DNA from: UBA4427 sp046351135
GTDB taxonomy: Bacteria > Myxococcota_A > UBA9160 > UBA4427
Assembly (NCBI GenBank): GCA_046351135.1
Contig: JAXLZA010000008.1
Coordinates: 62,001 to 126,000 of the forward strand
Reading direction: 5' to 3'
DNA: 64,000 nt
Shown piece after piece: positions 27,991 through 37,035 of the stretch (its first letter is position 1; each line of letters starts with the position of its first letter). The notes below the pieces were generated by a model. The model had not been told where the DNA came from. It saw nothing but the letters and a program-made list of their open reading frames with translations, and ran no database searches. The translations under genes and the position numbers were made by a program.

Positions 27991-30090
27991 TCAGTCGCGC
28001 CGACCGCGTCCGCGCTCCCGGGACGCGCGGCGGTAGCCCGCGGTCGGACGCGCGCCCTCCCGCGACCCGTCCCGTGAACCTTCGCGCGGACCGCCGCGCT
28101 CGCCCTCGCGCGGCATCCGCGGCGGCCGCGCCGGGATCAGGCAATCGGGCCCGTCGCCGATCAAGTCCGTCCGCCCCGCCCGGACCAGCGCGTCGCGCAC
28201 CGTCTGCCAGTTCTCCGGCGCGAAGAACTGCAGCAGCGCGCGCTGGACCTGGCGGTCGGTGAGGCGCCGCGCGCTCTCGACCGGCTCCAGCGTGAACGGG
28301 TCGAGGCCCGTCCAGTACATGCAGGTCGCGATGTCCATCGGGGCCGGGATGAAGTCCTGGACCTGGCGCGGGCGATAGCCGTGGCGCTTCAGGTAGAGCG
28401 CGAGCTCGATCATCTCGTCGACGCCGGAGCCGGGATGGCTCGCGATGAAGTACGGGACGAGATACTGCTCCTTGCCCGCGCGCTTCGACGCCGCCGCGAA
28501 GCGCTCGGCGAAGATCTCGAAGCTCCCGCGCTCGGGCTTCTTCATGAGCGCGAGGACGCGGTCGCTCACGTGCTCGGGGGCGACCTTGAGATGGCCGCCG
28601 ACGTGGTGGCGCGCGAGCTCGTCGAGGTACTCGGGCTCGTCGGCGGCGAGGTCCATGCGGATGCCCGAGGCGATGTGGACGCGGGCGACGCCGGGGACGG
28701 TCCGGGCGCGGCGCATGAGGTCGATGGTCGGGGCGTGGTCGGTGCCGAGGAGCTTGCAGATCTTGGGATGGACGCAGGACAGGCGGCGGCAGGTCTTCTC
28801 GACCTCGGGCTTCGTGCAGGCCATCCGGTACATGTTGGCGGTCGGGCCACCGAGGTCGGAGATCGTGCCCTTGAAGTCGGGATCGGCGGCGAGGGCCTCG
28901 ACCTCGTGGAGGATCGACTGCGCGCTGCGGCTCTGGATCGCGCGCCCCTGGTGCATCGTGATCGAGCAGAAGGTGCAGCCACCGAAGCAGCCGCGCATGA
29001 TCTGGACGGAGTGCTTGATCGTCTCCCAGGCCGGCGGCGGCTCGGCGTCGTCGGGATGCGGGAGGCGCGTGTAGGGCAGCTCGTGGAGGCGATCGAGGGT
29101 CGCCTCGTCCAGGGGGAAGGCGGGCGGGTTCACGACGAGGAGCCGGTCGCCGTGGCCGGGCCCGTAGCGCTGGGTCAGGCGGCGCGCGTTGTGGGGATTG
29201 GTCTCGTGGTGGAGCTGGCGGGTCATCGTCGCGAAGGCGCGCGGATCGCCGGTCACCGCGTCGTAGTCGGGCAGCGCGATCGTCTGCTCGGGCGCCTCGC
29301 CCGCGTCGCCCGCCCGACTCGCGTCGACCGCGGAGCGCGCCGCGCCATCCGGTGGGCCCGCGTCCCCTGCGAAGCGCGCCGGCGGCAGCGCCTCGTTCTT
29401 CCCGAGCAGATAGGCGACGCCGCGCAAGTCGCGCAGGTCGGCGATCGACTCGCCCGCGTCGAGGCGCCGCGCGATCTCGAGGATCGTCGTCTCGCCCATC
29501 CCGTAGCCGAGCAGATCGGCCTTCGAGGTCAGCAGGATCGAGGGCCAGACTCGATCGCTCCAGTAGTCGTAGTGGGCGATCCGGCGCAGCGAGGCCTCGA
29601 CGCCGCCGACGACGACCGGGACGCCCTTCCACGCCTCGCGGCAGCGCTGCGCATAGACGGCGGTCGGCCGATCGGGCCGGCGATCGATGGCCCCGCCCGG
29701 CGAGTAGGCGTCGGCGTTGCGGCGCTTCTTGTTCGCCGTGTAGTGGTTGATCATCGAGTCCATGTTGCCGGCGCTGACGGCATAGAAGAGCCGCGGCCGG
29801 CCGAGGGCGCGCCACGCGTCGGCGCTCTTCCAGTCGGGCTGGGCGAGGATCGCGACGCGGAAGCCGCTCGCCTCGAGCCAGCGCCCGAGGATCGCCATCG
29901 CGAAGGAGGGATGGTCGACGTAGGCGTCGCCGGTCACGAACACGATGTCCGGCGCGTCCCAGCCGCGGCGCGCCACGTCCTCCGCCGTGGTCGGCAGGAA
30001 AGCGTCGCGATCGACACCGGCCCGGGCGCGCGGCCTCGGCCGGGTCGGCACGGGCGGTTGCGGGCGCGGCAGCGAGCGGGGCTTCGACAT
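27991..30090 (-). CDS. YgiQ family radical SAM protein
   Basis: A 699-residue cytoplasmic iron-sulfur protein. MRGCFGGCTFCSI (about 375-387) is the Cx3Cx2C radical-SAM cluster motif, preceded by a YgiQ N-terminal domain (FVTGDAYVDHPSFAMAILGR, SAGNMDSMINHYT, GGVEASLRRIAHYDYWSD). ISDLGGPTANMY and KVAPEHVSD are also YgiQ-specific. Its reaction is unknown. An Ala/Gly/Asp-rich insert (about 230-262) and an Arg/Gly-rich C-terminal tail are lineage extras. TAAGCT ends 6 nt before the ATG, so the mRNA may be leaderless. Confidence 0.92.
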   Translation of the reverse strand: MSKPRSLPRPQPPVPTRPRPRARAGVDRDAFLPTTAEDVARRGWDAPDIVFVTGDAYVDHPSFAMAILGRWLEASGFRVAILAQPDWKSADAWRALGRPRLFYAVSAGNMDSMINHYTANKKRRNADAYSPGGAIDRRPDRPTAVYAQRCREAWKGVPVVVGGVEASLRRIAHYDYWSDRVWPSILLTSKADLLGYGMGETTILEIARRLDAGESIADLRDLRGVAYLLGKNEALPPARFAGDAGPPDGAARSAVDASRAGDAGEAPEQTIALPDYDAVTGDPRAFATMTRQLHHETNPHNARRLTQRYGPGHGDRLLVVNPPAFPLDEATLDRLHELPYTRLPHPDDAEPPPAWETIKHSVQIMRGCFGGCTFCSITMHQGRAIQSRSAQSILHEVEALAADPDFKGTISDLGGPTANMYRMACTKPEVEKTCRRLSCVHPKICKLLGTDHAPTIDLMRRARTVPGVARVHIASGIRMDLAADEPEYLDELARHHVGGHLKVAPEHVSDRVLALMKKPERGSFEIFAERFAAASKRAGKEQYLVPYFIASHPGSGVDEMIELALYLKRHGYRPRQVQDFIPAPMDIATCMYWTGLDPFTLEPVESARRLTDRQVQRALLQFFAPENWQTVRDALVRAGRTDLIGDGPDCLIPARPPRMPREGERGGPREGSRDGSREGARPTAGYRRASRERGRGRRD

Positions 30091-30096
30091 CGGCCG

Positions 30097-30102
30097 AGCT
30101 TA
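30097..30102 (-). promoter_or_regulatory. Candidate leaderless promoter (-10) of the YgiQ gene
   Basis: On the minus strand TGCTAAGCT, an extended -10 with TAAGCT at 30102-30097, ends 6 nt before the start codon at 30090. Transcription would begin at or next to the A of ATG. No convincing -35 is seen. Confidence 0.4.
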
Positions 30103-30210
30103 GCAGTCGCCGCGCGTGGATCCGATCCACCGCCCCCGGCGCGTCGCGCTGCGGTACCCTGCGCCGCCCACGAGCGGCCGCGCGAGCCGGCCCGCAGCGA
30201 GGCGCCCCGC

Positions 30211-31350
30211 GTGTCGACCGTCCCCCCTTGTCCTCACCGACCGCCCTGCCCCGGCTGCCCCCGCTACGGCGAGCCCGAGATCGCGCCCGCGGCCCGCGCC
30301 TGGCTCACGTCCTTCGCCCGGAACCACGCGCTCCCCGATCCCCCGATCCATCGGATCTCCGCCCTGGGCCACCGCCACCGCGCCCGCCTCGCCGTCCGCG
30401 GCCGCGCCGCGAATCCCCGCATCGGCCTCTTCCAGGCCGGCAGCCACCGCATCGTCGCGACCCCCCGCTGCGCCGTCCACCACCCCGCGATCAACGAAGC
30501 CGCCGAGGACCTGCGCGCGGCGATCCGCGAGACCGGCGTCGCCCCCTACGCCGACGACGCCCACCGCGGCGAGCTGCGTTATGTCCAGCTCGTCGTCGAG
30601 CGGCCGACGGGGCGGGTCCAGGTCGTGCTCGTCGGCCGCGGCGAGTCGCCCGATTGCCTGGGTGCGCTCCCCGAAGCGCTCGGCGCGCGGATGGGGCCGC
30701 GGCTGCAGGGGCTCTTCTTCAATGCCCAGCCCGCGCGGACCAACGCGGTCCTCGGCGAGACGACGATGCTGCTCGCGGGCGAGCCGGCGGTGCGCGAGCG
30801 GATCGGCGGGGTCGACGTCTTCTTTCCACCGACGGCCTTCGGCCAGAACCACCTCCCGCTCTTCGACCGCGCCGTCGAGCGCATCCACGCCCTCGTGCCG
30901 GCCTCGGCGCAGGTCGTCGAGCTCTACTGCGGGGTCGGCGCGATCGGCCTCGGGCTGCTCGCGCGGGGCGCCCGGGTCGACTTCAACGAGCGGGGCCCGG
31001 GCGGGCTCGAGGGGCTCGCACGCGGGCTCGCCGCGCGACCGGAGGCCGAGCGGGCCCGGGCGCGGGTCTTCGAGGGGCCCGCCGCGGACCACGTCGCCCG
31101 CGCCGCCGGGGCCGGGGTCGTCCTCGTCGACCCGCCGCGCCGCGGCCTCGACCGGCCGCTGCTCGAAGCGCTCGCCGCCGCGCCCCCCGAGCGCCTCGTC
31201 TACCTCGCCTGCGACCGCACCAGCCTGGCCCGGGACCTCGAGCTCCTGCTGGCCTCCGGCCGGCTCGTCGCCCGCGGCCTCGAGGCCTTCGACTTCTTCC
31301 CCTTCACCGACCACGTCGAGAGCCTCGTCTGGCTCGACCGGGTCGCCTAA
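30211..31350 (+). CDS. RNA 5-methyluridine methyltransferase, TrmA/RlmD family
   Basis: A 379-residue SAM-dependent methyltransferase for uridine C5 in rRNA or tRNA. Cys7, Cys13, Cys16 and Cys87 reproduce the RlmD iron-sulfur pattern (Cx5Cx2C, then about 70 residues to Cys). VELYCGVGAIGLGLL binds SAM, DPPRRGLDRPLL is motif IV and ACDRTSLARDL holds the catalytic Cys. There is no N-terminal TRAM domain, so it is shorter than E. coli RlmD. The start is GTG 30211. Exact target base cannot be told from sequence. Confidence 0.9.
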   Translation: MSTVPPCPHRPPCPGCPRYGEPEIAPAARAWLTSFARNHALPDPPIHRISALGHRHRARLAVRGRAANPRIGLFQAGSHRIVATPRCAVHHPAINEAAEDLRAAIRETGVAPYADDAHRGELRYVQLVVERPTGRVQVVLVGRGESPDCLGALPEALGARMGPRLQGLFFNAQPARTNAVLGETTMLLAGEPAVRERIGGVDVFFPPTAFGQNHLPLFDRAVERIHALVPASAQVVELYCGVGAIGLGLLARGARVDFNERGPGGLEGLARGLAARPEAERARARVFEGPAADHVARAAGAGVVLVDPPRRGLDRPLLEALAAAPPERLVYLACDRTSLARDLELLLASGRLVARGLEAFDFFPFTDHVESLVWLDRVA

Positions 31351-31488
31351 CGAGCCGGCTCCGGCCGCCCCCGGCCGCCCCCGCCGGCCCGCCCGCGCCC
31401 CGCCCCGCGCCCGATGGCCGGCCTCGCACCTTTCTGGAACACTGCGGGGCGCGCGCCGACCGGCCCGGTGCGCGGAGACGAGCCCCGC

Positions 31489-32121
31489 ATGGACCTCGGC
31501 GAGAGACAGCCCGCCCTCGAGTTCGGCCACCGACGGGTCGTGGCCCGCGACGCCCGACCCGAAGAGCACCGCAGCGTCTGCGACGTCCTCGGCCGGGCCT
31601 TCGCCGACGATCCCGTCGCCGAGTACCTGTTCCCCGACCCGGCGACCCGGGCCGAACGCTATGCGGGCTTCGCCGGCATCGCGATCACCGCCTTCGCGAG
31701 CGCGGCCGTCGTCACGACGGAGCCCGAGCTGCGCTGCGGCGCGATCTGGCAGGCGCCGACCCACGCCACCCTCGGCCCGCTGCGGCAGCTGCGCCTGCTC
31801 GCGTCGCTCGTCGGGCTGACGCGCTCGGGCTTCGGCCGCGCGGCGCGCCTCGGCGAGCTGATGAGCCGCCACCACCCGCGCGAGCGCCACTGGTATCTCG
31901 CCGTCCTCGGGACCGATCCCTCGGCCCAGCGCCGCGGCCTCGCGTCCGCCGTGCTGCAGCCGGTGCTCGAGCGCGCCGATCGCGAGCGATTGCCCGCCTA
32001 TCTCGAGTCGTCGAAGGCGGCGAACATCCCCTTCTACAACAAGCACGGCTTCGAGGTCGTCGACGAGCTCCGCGTCCCGGACGGCCCGTCGCTCTGGCCG
32101 ATGATCCGCCGGACGGGCTGA
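31489..32121 (+). CDS. GNAT family N-acetyltransferase
   Basis: A 210-residue acetyltransferase. The acetyl-CoA loop follows strand 4 in YLAVLGTDPSAQRRGLASAVL (about 138-158, Q/RxxGxA pattern), and the C-terminal LESSKAANIPFYNKHGFEVV is the conserved Asn/Tyr strand-helix typical of GNATs with small-molecule amine substrates. The N-terminal part (VCDVLGRAFADDPVAEYLFP) also matches this subgroup. ATG 31489 is chosen because upstream in-frame residues are Gly/Pro/Arg-rich. Substrate unknown. Confidence 0.88.
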   Translation: MDLGERQPALEFGHRRVVARDARPEEHRSVCDVLGRAFADDPVAEYLFPDPATRAERYAGFAGIAITAFASAAVVTTEPELRCGAIWQAPTHATLGPLRQLRLLASLVGLTRSGFGRAARLGELMSRHHPRERHWYLAVLGTDPSAQRRGLASAVLQPVLERADRERLPAYLESSKAANIPFYNKHGFEVVDELRVPDGPSLWPMIRRTG

Positions 32122-32206
32122 CCCGCTCCCCGGCCCAAGGGCCACCGCCCTTCCGAACGACCGGACCACCGGACGACCGGACCTTCGGGCGACCCGGCGC
32201 CCGAGC

Positions 32207-33049
32207 TCAGCGCGGCTCGCCCGGTCGGCCGCGGCGATAGCGCTCGAACTCCCACGCCCCGCTCGGCTCCTGCCGCCCTCGCCGCGAGCGCGGCTGCGGG
32301 CTCGCAGCGCCCCCGAAGCAGGCCGCCAGCACGGCGGTCTCCGGCATCGTCGGCCCCGGCACCGCCTCGAAGGCGTCGCCCCGGAAGAGCGAGAGCAGCA
32401 GCTCGTCGACCCGGGTGATCGCCCGATCGCCGTCCCGGCCGAGATAGAGCCCCACCGTCGAGCGCGGCCCCGCCTCGACCACCACGGTCTCCGCCCCGCG
32501 CGCCCGGCGCAGCCACGCGATCGCCGCCGAGAGCAGGTCCTCGGGACCGGTGCCGACCTCGGCGTCTTCGAGGGCGACGACCGAAAAGGGCAGCGCCGCC
32601 CCTTCGAGCCGCGCACGGCCCGCGCCGGTCGTGACGACGGTCGCCCGTCCGGGCCCCCGCAGCGCCGGATGCGCCCGGGGCAGCTGCCCGCTCTGCGAGA
32701 CGACGACACACTCCGGCGCCACCCGCCGAGCGAGCCGCTCCGCGCGCCAGGCGCGCCAGGCCGCGTCCTCGTCGGGGGCGTCAGAGGCGCGGTGGACGAG
32801 ATCGGGCTCGGCGCGCAGGATCGCGCCCGTCGTGACGATCGCGTCGGCGCGGGCGCGGGCGAAGCCGAGCACGAAGCGGTCCGTCGGGCTCGCCGGTGCG
32901 GCCGGGCCGAGGGCGAGGGCGGCGCGCGGGCGGGCCCCGATCGCGGCGACGTGGACCACGCCCGTTTCCCGCAGCCAGTCGACATCGGGCCCGTAGAGGT
33001 CGGCGAGCTCGGCCTCGATCGTGGCCCGGTGGGCGTGGGTTCGGGTCAT
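32207..33049 (-). CDS. RibD C-terminal-like reductase
   Basis: A 280-residue protein resembling the RibD/dihydrofolate-reductase-like domain. TDRFVLGFARARADAIVTTGAILRAEP-type segment (about 60-86), ECVVVSQSGQLP and TVVVEAGPRSTVGLYL follow the NADPH-binding order of that family. No deaminase domain is present, so it is not a complete RibD and need not act in riboflavin synthesis. The C-terminal 40 residues are Arg/Gly-rich and poorly structured. It diverges from the histidine kinase gene with only 32 nt between start codons. Confidence 0.75.
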   Translation of the reverse strand: MTRTHAHRATIEAELADLYGPDVDWLRETGVVHVAAIGARPRAALALGPAAPASPTDRFVLGFARARADAIVTTGAILRAEPDLVHRASDAPDEDAAWRAWRAERLARRVAPECVVVSQSGQLPRAHPALRGPGRATVVTTGAGRARLEGAALPFSVVALEDAEVGTGPEDLLSAAIAWLRRARGAETVVVEAGPRSTVGLYLGRDGDRAITRVDELLLSLFRGDAFEAVPGPTMPETAVLAACFGGAASPQPRSRRGRQEPSGAWEFERYRRGRPGEPR

Positions 33050-33068
33050 GCGCTGGAGAGATTCGCGA

Positions 33069-33074
33069 TACGAT
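33069..33074 (+). promoter_or_regulatory. Candidate leaderless promoter (-10) of the histidine kinase gene
   Basis: TACGAT lies 7 nt before ATG 33082 inside the 32-nt divergent gap, leaving no room for a ribosome-binding site after a normal transcription start. No good -35 is visible. Confidence 0.35.
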
Positions 33075-33081
33075 CGGGCGC

Positions 33082-35289
33082 ATGCAAACGGCTGGGGCGA
33101 CGACCGACTGGCGCGCTCGGATGCGGAGCCGCCTCGAGAGGGCCGACCTCTACTTCCTCTCCGACGAGGTGCGCGGGCGGACGGCCGACGAGGTCGCCTA
33201 CGCCCGCGTCGGGCTCGTCGGCAGCTTCGCAATGGGCGCTTCGCTCTGCCTGCTGACGGCGGTGCTCTGCTTCCGGACGCCCTGGCCGATGGTCGCGGGC
33301 ATCGCGATCGGCGGTGCAGCGAGCCTGACACTCCCCTTCCTGCTGCGACAATCCGATTCGATCCGGGTCCTCGGCCACGTCGTCTGCGGCGAGCTGCTGC
33401 TGCTCGCCGCGGCGATCCTCGCCGCGAGCGGCGGGCGCGGCACCGGCATCCTGCCGATCGTGCCCATCGTGCCGATCCTGGCGCTGCTCATGCTCGGCGG
33501 GCGGGCCGTCGTCGGCTGGGGCCTCGCCGCAGCCGTGGTCGTCGTCTTCGGCTTCGGCCTCGCCGCGGGCGAGGCGGCGCCGCTGGTCTCCGGCTTCCAG
33601 GAGCTGCCGCCCGTGCGTCGCTATCCGATCGCCCTGATCGGGATCGCGACGATGACCGGGATCGGCGTGCTCTTCGAGCGCCTCTGGCGCCGCAGCGCGC
33701 AGGAGTCGGCCGAGCGCAGCCGGAGCAACCTCGCGCTGCGCGAGGAGCTCCACCGCACGCTGCTCGAGCACGCCTCCGAGGGCATCCTCGTCCTCGGCGC
33801 GGATGGCGTCGTCCGATTCGCGAGCGCCGCCGCGGAGCGACTGGTCGGCTTCGAGCCCGGGCGGCTCGTCGGCCGGAATCTCGGCCCGCTGACCGACGCC
33901 GCAGGCCTCCGCGAGACCAGCCCCATCTGGCACCGCGCCCTCACCCATCCCGGCGAGCGGATCCGCGTCGAGCTCGCGTCGACGATCCGGCCGCGGACGC
34001 TGCGCCCCGGTCAGCCGACGCCCCACGTCGAGATGACGATCACGAACTGCCTCGACCATCCCGCGGTCCGCGGCGTCGTGATCCATCTCCACGACGTGAG
34101 CGATCTGGCCCGGACGAAGGCCAACTACCAGAACCTGGTCGAGGAATCGATCCAGGGCATCTCCGTCGTCTGCAGCGGGCGCGTCGTCTACGCGAATCCG
34201 GCCATGGCGCGCCTCTTCGGACGACCGGTCGAGGGCTTCCTCGGGATGACGGTCGACGAGACTCTCGGGCGGATCCATCCGGAGGACCTCGCCCACGTGC
34301 GTGGTGCGCTCGACGGCGGGACGCGACCTCGCGCGAAGGCGATGGAGATGCGGGTGCTGCACGAAGGCGACCCGCGCTGGCGGTGGATCCAGATCCGCTG
34401 GGCCGACGCGGTCTGGGAGGGCCAGCGGGCCTTCCAGATCGCCTACGCCGACGTGACCGCCCAGAAGGAGCTCGAGGCGACCCGGCAGCGGGAGCAGGAG
34501 CAGCTCGAGGCGCGCATCGCCGAGCGGACCCACGAGCTCGAGGCGAGCCAGCGCACCCTGCGCGCCCAGGAGCGGCTCGCGGCCGTCGGCACCCTCGCCG
34601 CCGGCGTCGCCCACCAGATCAACAACCCCGTCGGTGCCATCCTGGCCGCCGCCGACTACGCCGTCCTGACCGCGGGCGACGAGGACCACGCCCACGTCGC
34701 CCACTCCGCGCTCCAGGAGATCCGGATCCAGGCGATCCGCTGCGGCAAGATCATCCGCAGCATCCTGCAATTCTCCCGGGCGGAGCCGACGGAGAAGTGG
34801 ACCGCGGACCTCGTCGGGGTCCTCCGGACCGCCGTCGACGTGACCCGCCGCTTCGCCCGCGAGCGCGGGGCCCGGGTCGAGCTCGAGATCGATCGCGCCG
34901 TCGCGGAGTCGAACGTCCTGATGAGCCCGATCGAGCTCGAGCAGGTCTTCGTCAACCTGATCCTGAACGCGATCCAGGCCCAGCCCTTCGGCGCCGAGGT
35001 CCGGGTCGAGGCCCGCCGCGTCGCCCACGAGGTCCGGATCCGGGTCGAGGACGACGGCCCCGGCGTCCCGCCCGACGACCGCGACCGGATCTTCGATCCC
35101 TTCTTCACGACGCGCCTCAAGGGCGGTGGAACCGGCCTCGGCCTCTCCGTCGCCCACAGCATCGTCGCCGACCACGGCGGACGCATGGAGCTCGTGCCGA
35201 CCCGCCCCCACCCCGATCGCTTCGCCTGCTTCGAGGTCTCGCTGCCGCTCGAGAAGACCGAGTCCGGGATCCCGGCGAACGCGACCTGA
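33082..35289 (+). CDS. Membrane-bound sensor histidine kinase with two PAS domains
   Basis: A 735-residue sensor. Five or six membrane helices cover about 42-200, ending in FERLWRRSAQ. A first PAS domain follows (about 222-340, LLEHASEGILVLGADGVVRF), then a second with PAC segment (about 348-462, MEMRVLHEGDPRWRWIQIRW). A coiled coil leads to the dimerisation helix with phospho-acceptor His511 in GVAHQINNPVGAI, and then the ATPase domain (NLILNAIQAQP, DDGPGVPPDDRDRIFDPFFT, GGGTGLGLSVAHSI). No response regulator is adjacent, so it is an orphan kinase. Upstream open frame to 32896 is the shadow of the divergent gene. Confidence 0.93.
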   Translation: MQTAGATTDWRARMRSRLERADLYFLSDEVRGRTADEVAYARVGLVGSFAMGASLCLLTAVLCFRTPWPMVAGIAIGGAASLTLPFLLRQSDSIRVLGHVVCGELLLLAAAILAASGGRGTGILPIVPIVPILALLMLGGRAVVGWGLAAAVVVVFGFGLAAGEAAPLVSGFQELPPVRRYPIALIGIATMTGIGVLFERLWRRSAQESAERSRSNLALREELHRTLLEHASEGILVLGADGVVRFASAAAERLVGFEPGRLVGRNLGPLTDAAGLRETSPIWHRALTHPGERIRVELASTIRPRTLRPGQPTPHVEMTITNCLDHPAVRGVVIHLHDVSDLARTKANYQNLVEESIQGISVVCSGRVVYANPAMARLFGRPVEGFLGMTVDETLGRIHPEDLAHVRGALDGGTRPRAKAMEMRVLHEGDPRWRWIQIRWADAVWEGQRAFQIAYADVTAQKELEATRQREQEQLEARIAERTHELEASQRTLRAQERLAAVGTLAAGVAHQINNPVGAILAAADYAVLTAGDEDHAHVAHSALQEIRIQAIRCGKIIRSILQFSRAEPTEKWTADLVGVLRTAVDVTRRFARERGARVELEIDRAVAESNVLMSPIELEQVFVNLILNAIQAQPFGAEVRVEARRVAHEVRIRVEDDGPGVPPDDRDRIFDPFFTTRLKGGGTGLGLSVAHSIVADHGGRMELVPTRPHPDRFACFEVSLPLEKTESGIPANAT

Positions 35290-35304
35290 GCGGGCGGTCG
35301 GGGC

Positions 35305-35922
35305 TCAGCGCTTCGCCTTGCTCTTCGGCGGGAAGGCATCGAGCACCGCCTTCACGCCGGCCTCGAACCGCTCCTGCCCGCGATCGCGATCGCGGGTCTG
35401 GAGGAAGCCGCTGCCCCAGCCGCGCCAGACGAGCTCTTCCTTCTGCGGGGTCAGGAAGTCGATGATCAGCGTCGCCTCCTGATAGTTGCGCACGTCGGTC
35501 GTCCCGATGCCCGTGCCGAAGCCGATCGGCCAGCGTCCATAGCCCCCGTAGCCGCCATAGACGCCCGAGGTCCCGTTGACCCGCAGCCGCTCGTCGAGCT
35601 GGACGCCGTAGGTCACGAGGAAGTCGGCGTCCTCGCGCCGGGTGACGGGGCGGAAGCCCCGGGCCATCAGGTCCGCCTCGACCGCCTTGCGCACCCGCTT
35701 GCGCAGCAGGTCGTTGTCGGCGAAGGGATCGGCCCCTTCGGCGGTCGGCGGCTCGAGCCAGAAGTAGCGCTGATAGCCGTCGAAGGAGACGGAGTCGTCC
35801 CAGTCCGAGCGCACGTTGAACGACTGACAGGCCGTCAGGCCCGCGATCAGGAGCAGCAGCAACGACGGGAGCAGGAGCGGCCCGACCCCGGCAGACGTGG
35901 ATCGGGCGGATACGCGGCGCAT
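35305..35922 (-). CDS. DUF4136 lipoprotein
   Basis: A 205-residue lipoprotein. The signal helix LLLPSLLLLLIAGLTACQSF has a lipobox with Cys32. The mature part begins NVRSDWDDSVSFDGYQRYFW and has DADFLVTYGVQLDE and ATLIIDFLTPQKEELVWRGW, both characteristic of DUF4136 envelope proteins. A Gly/Tyr-rich loop (GVYGGYGGYGRWPIGFGTG) lies in the middle. Its role is unknown; attachment to the outer membrane is likely because residue +2 is Gln. It ends 15 nt from the convergent histidine kinase stop. Confidence 0.88.
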   Translation of the reverse strand: MRRVSARSTSAGVGPLLLPSLLLLLIAGLTACQSFNVRSDWDDSVSFDGYQRYFWLEPPTAEGADPFADNDLLRKRVRKAVEADLMARGFRPVTRREDADFLVTYGVQLDERLRVNGTSGVYGGYGGYGRWPIGFGTGIGTTDVRNYQEATLIIDFLTPQKEELVWRGWGSGFLQTRDRDRGQERFEAGVKAVLDAFPPKSKAKR

Positions 35923-36096
35923 CACGGCAGTCCTCCCTGCGAGCGGGCTGGCGCGTATTCCGAGCCGGATCCGATCGCGGTCGCGTCGAGGATAGCCGCT
36001 CGCGAGGTCCTTCCGCGCGGGCTCGGTGCTAGCGTCCACTTCGGCCCCAACCCCAGCCGCTCCCGGCGCATGCGAGCCGGCAGCAGGAGAAGCCCG

Positions 36097-37035
36097 ATGC
36101 CGCTCGATCCCGAAGCGAAGGCCATGCTCGACGCCATGTCCGCGGCCCCCAAGGTCGACCTGTTCTCGGTGCCGCATACCGTGATCCGCCAGGCCTTCGG
36201 CTCGATGCCGGGCGCCGGGACCGGGACGGTGATCGAGATGGCGAAGGTCGAGTCGCGCGACATCGACGGACCGCAGGGCAAGGTCCCGGTCCGCATCTAC
36301 ACGCCGACGGGCGGGGCCGAGCGCAAGCCCGGCATCGTCTTCTTCCACGGCGGCGGCTTCGTCCTCTGCTCCCTCGACACCCACGACGCGACCTGCCGCC
36401 AGCTCGCGCAGGGCACCGACGCCGTCGTCGTCTCCGTCGACTACCGCCTCGCGCCCGAGGCCAAGTTCCCGGCGGCGCCCGAGGACTGTTATGCGGCGAC
36501 CCAGTGGACCGCGCTGAACGCCCGCACGCTCGGGATCGATGCCGGTCGGATCGCCGTCGCCGGCGACAGCGCCGGGGGCAACCTCGCGGCGGTCGTGTCG
36601 CTCATGTGCCGGGATCGCGGCGGCCATCTCCCGATCCACCAGCTGCTGATCTACCCCGTGACCGACGCGAGCCTCGAGACCGAGTCCTACCGCGTCAACG
36701 GCGAGGGCTACTTCCTCTCGAAGGACATGATGCGGTGGTTCTGGCACCACTATCTCGAGAGCGAGGCCGACGCCGCGAACCCCCTCGCCTCGCCGCTGCG
36801 CGCCGCCAGCCTCGCGGGCCTGCCGCCGGCGACGGTGATCACGGCGGAATACGATCCGCTGCGGGACGAGGGCCGCGCCTACGCGAAGCGGCTCGAGGCG
36901 GCCGGTGTCCCGACCCGGTACACGAACTACGACGGCGTCTTCCACGGCTTCTTCGCGATGACCGAGCAGCTGCCCCGGGCACGCCAGGCGGTCGACGACG
37001 CCTGCGCGGCGCTGCGAAAGGCCTTCGGTGCCTGA
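36097..37035 (+). CDS. Alpha/beta hydrolase, hormone-sensitive-lipase (HSL) family
   Basis: A 312-residue esterase/lipase. FFHGGGFVL (about 82-90) is the HSL oxyanion-hole motif, nucleophile Ser158 lies in VAGDSAGGN, the Asp in AEYDPLRDEG (about 256) and the His in GVFHGF (about 286), so the catalytic triad is complete. Cytoplasmic, with no signal peptide. ATG 36097 is preferred over 36070. Its stop overlaps the start of the Rieske gene by 8 nt, giving an operon of hydrolase, Rieske protein and TPR lipoprotein. Natural ester substrate unknown. Confidence 0.92.
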   Translation: MPLDPEAKAMLDAMSAAPKVDLFSVPHTVIRQAFGSMPGAGTGTVIEMAKVESRDIDGPQGKVPVRIYTPTGGAERKPGIVFFHGGGFVLCSLDTHDATCRQLAQGTDAVVVSVDYRLAPEAKFPAAPEDCYAATQWTALNARTLGIDAGRIAVAGDSAGGNLAAVVSLMCRDRGGHLPIHQLLIYPVTDASLETESYRVNGEGYFLSKDMMRWFWHHYLESEADAANPLASPLRAASLAGLPPATVITAEYDPLRDEGRAYAKRLEAAGVPTRYTNYDGVFHGFFAMTEQLPRARQAVDDACAALRKAFGA

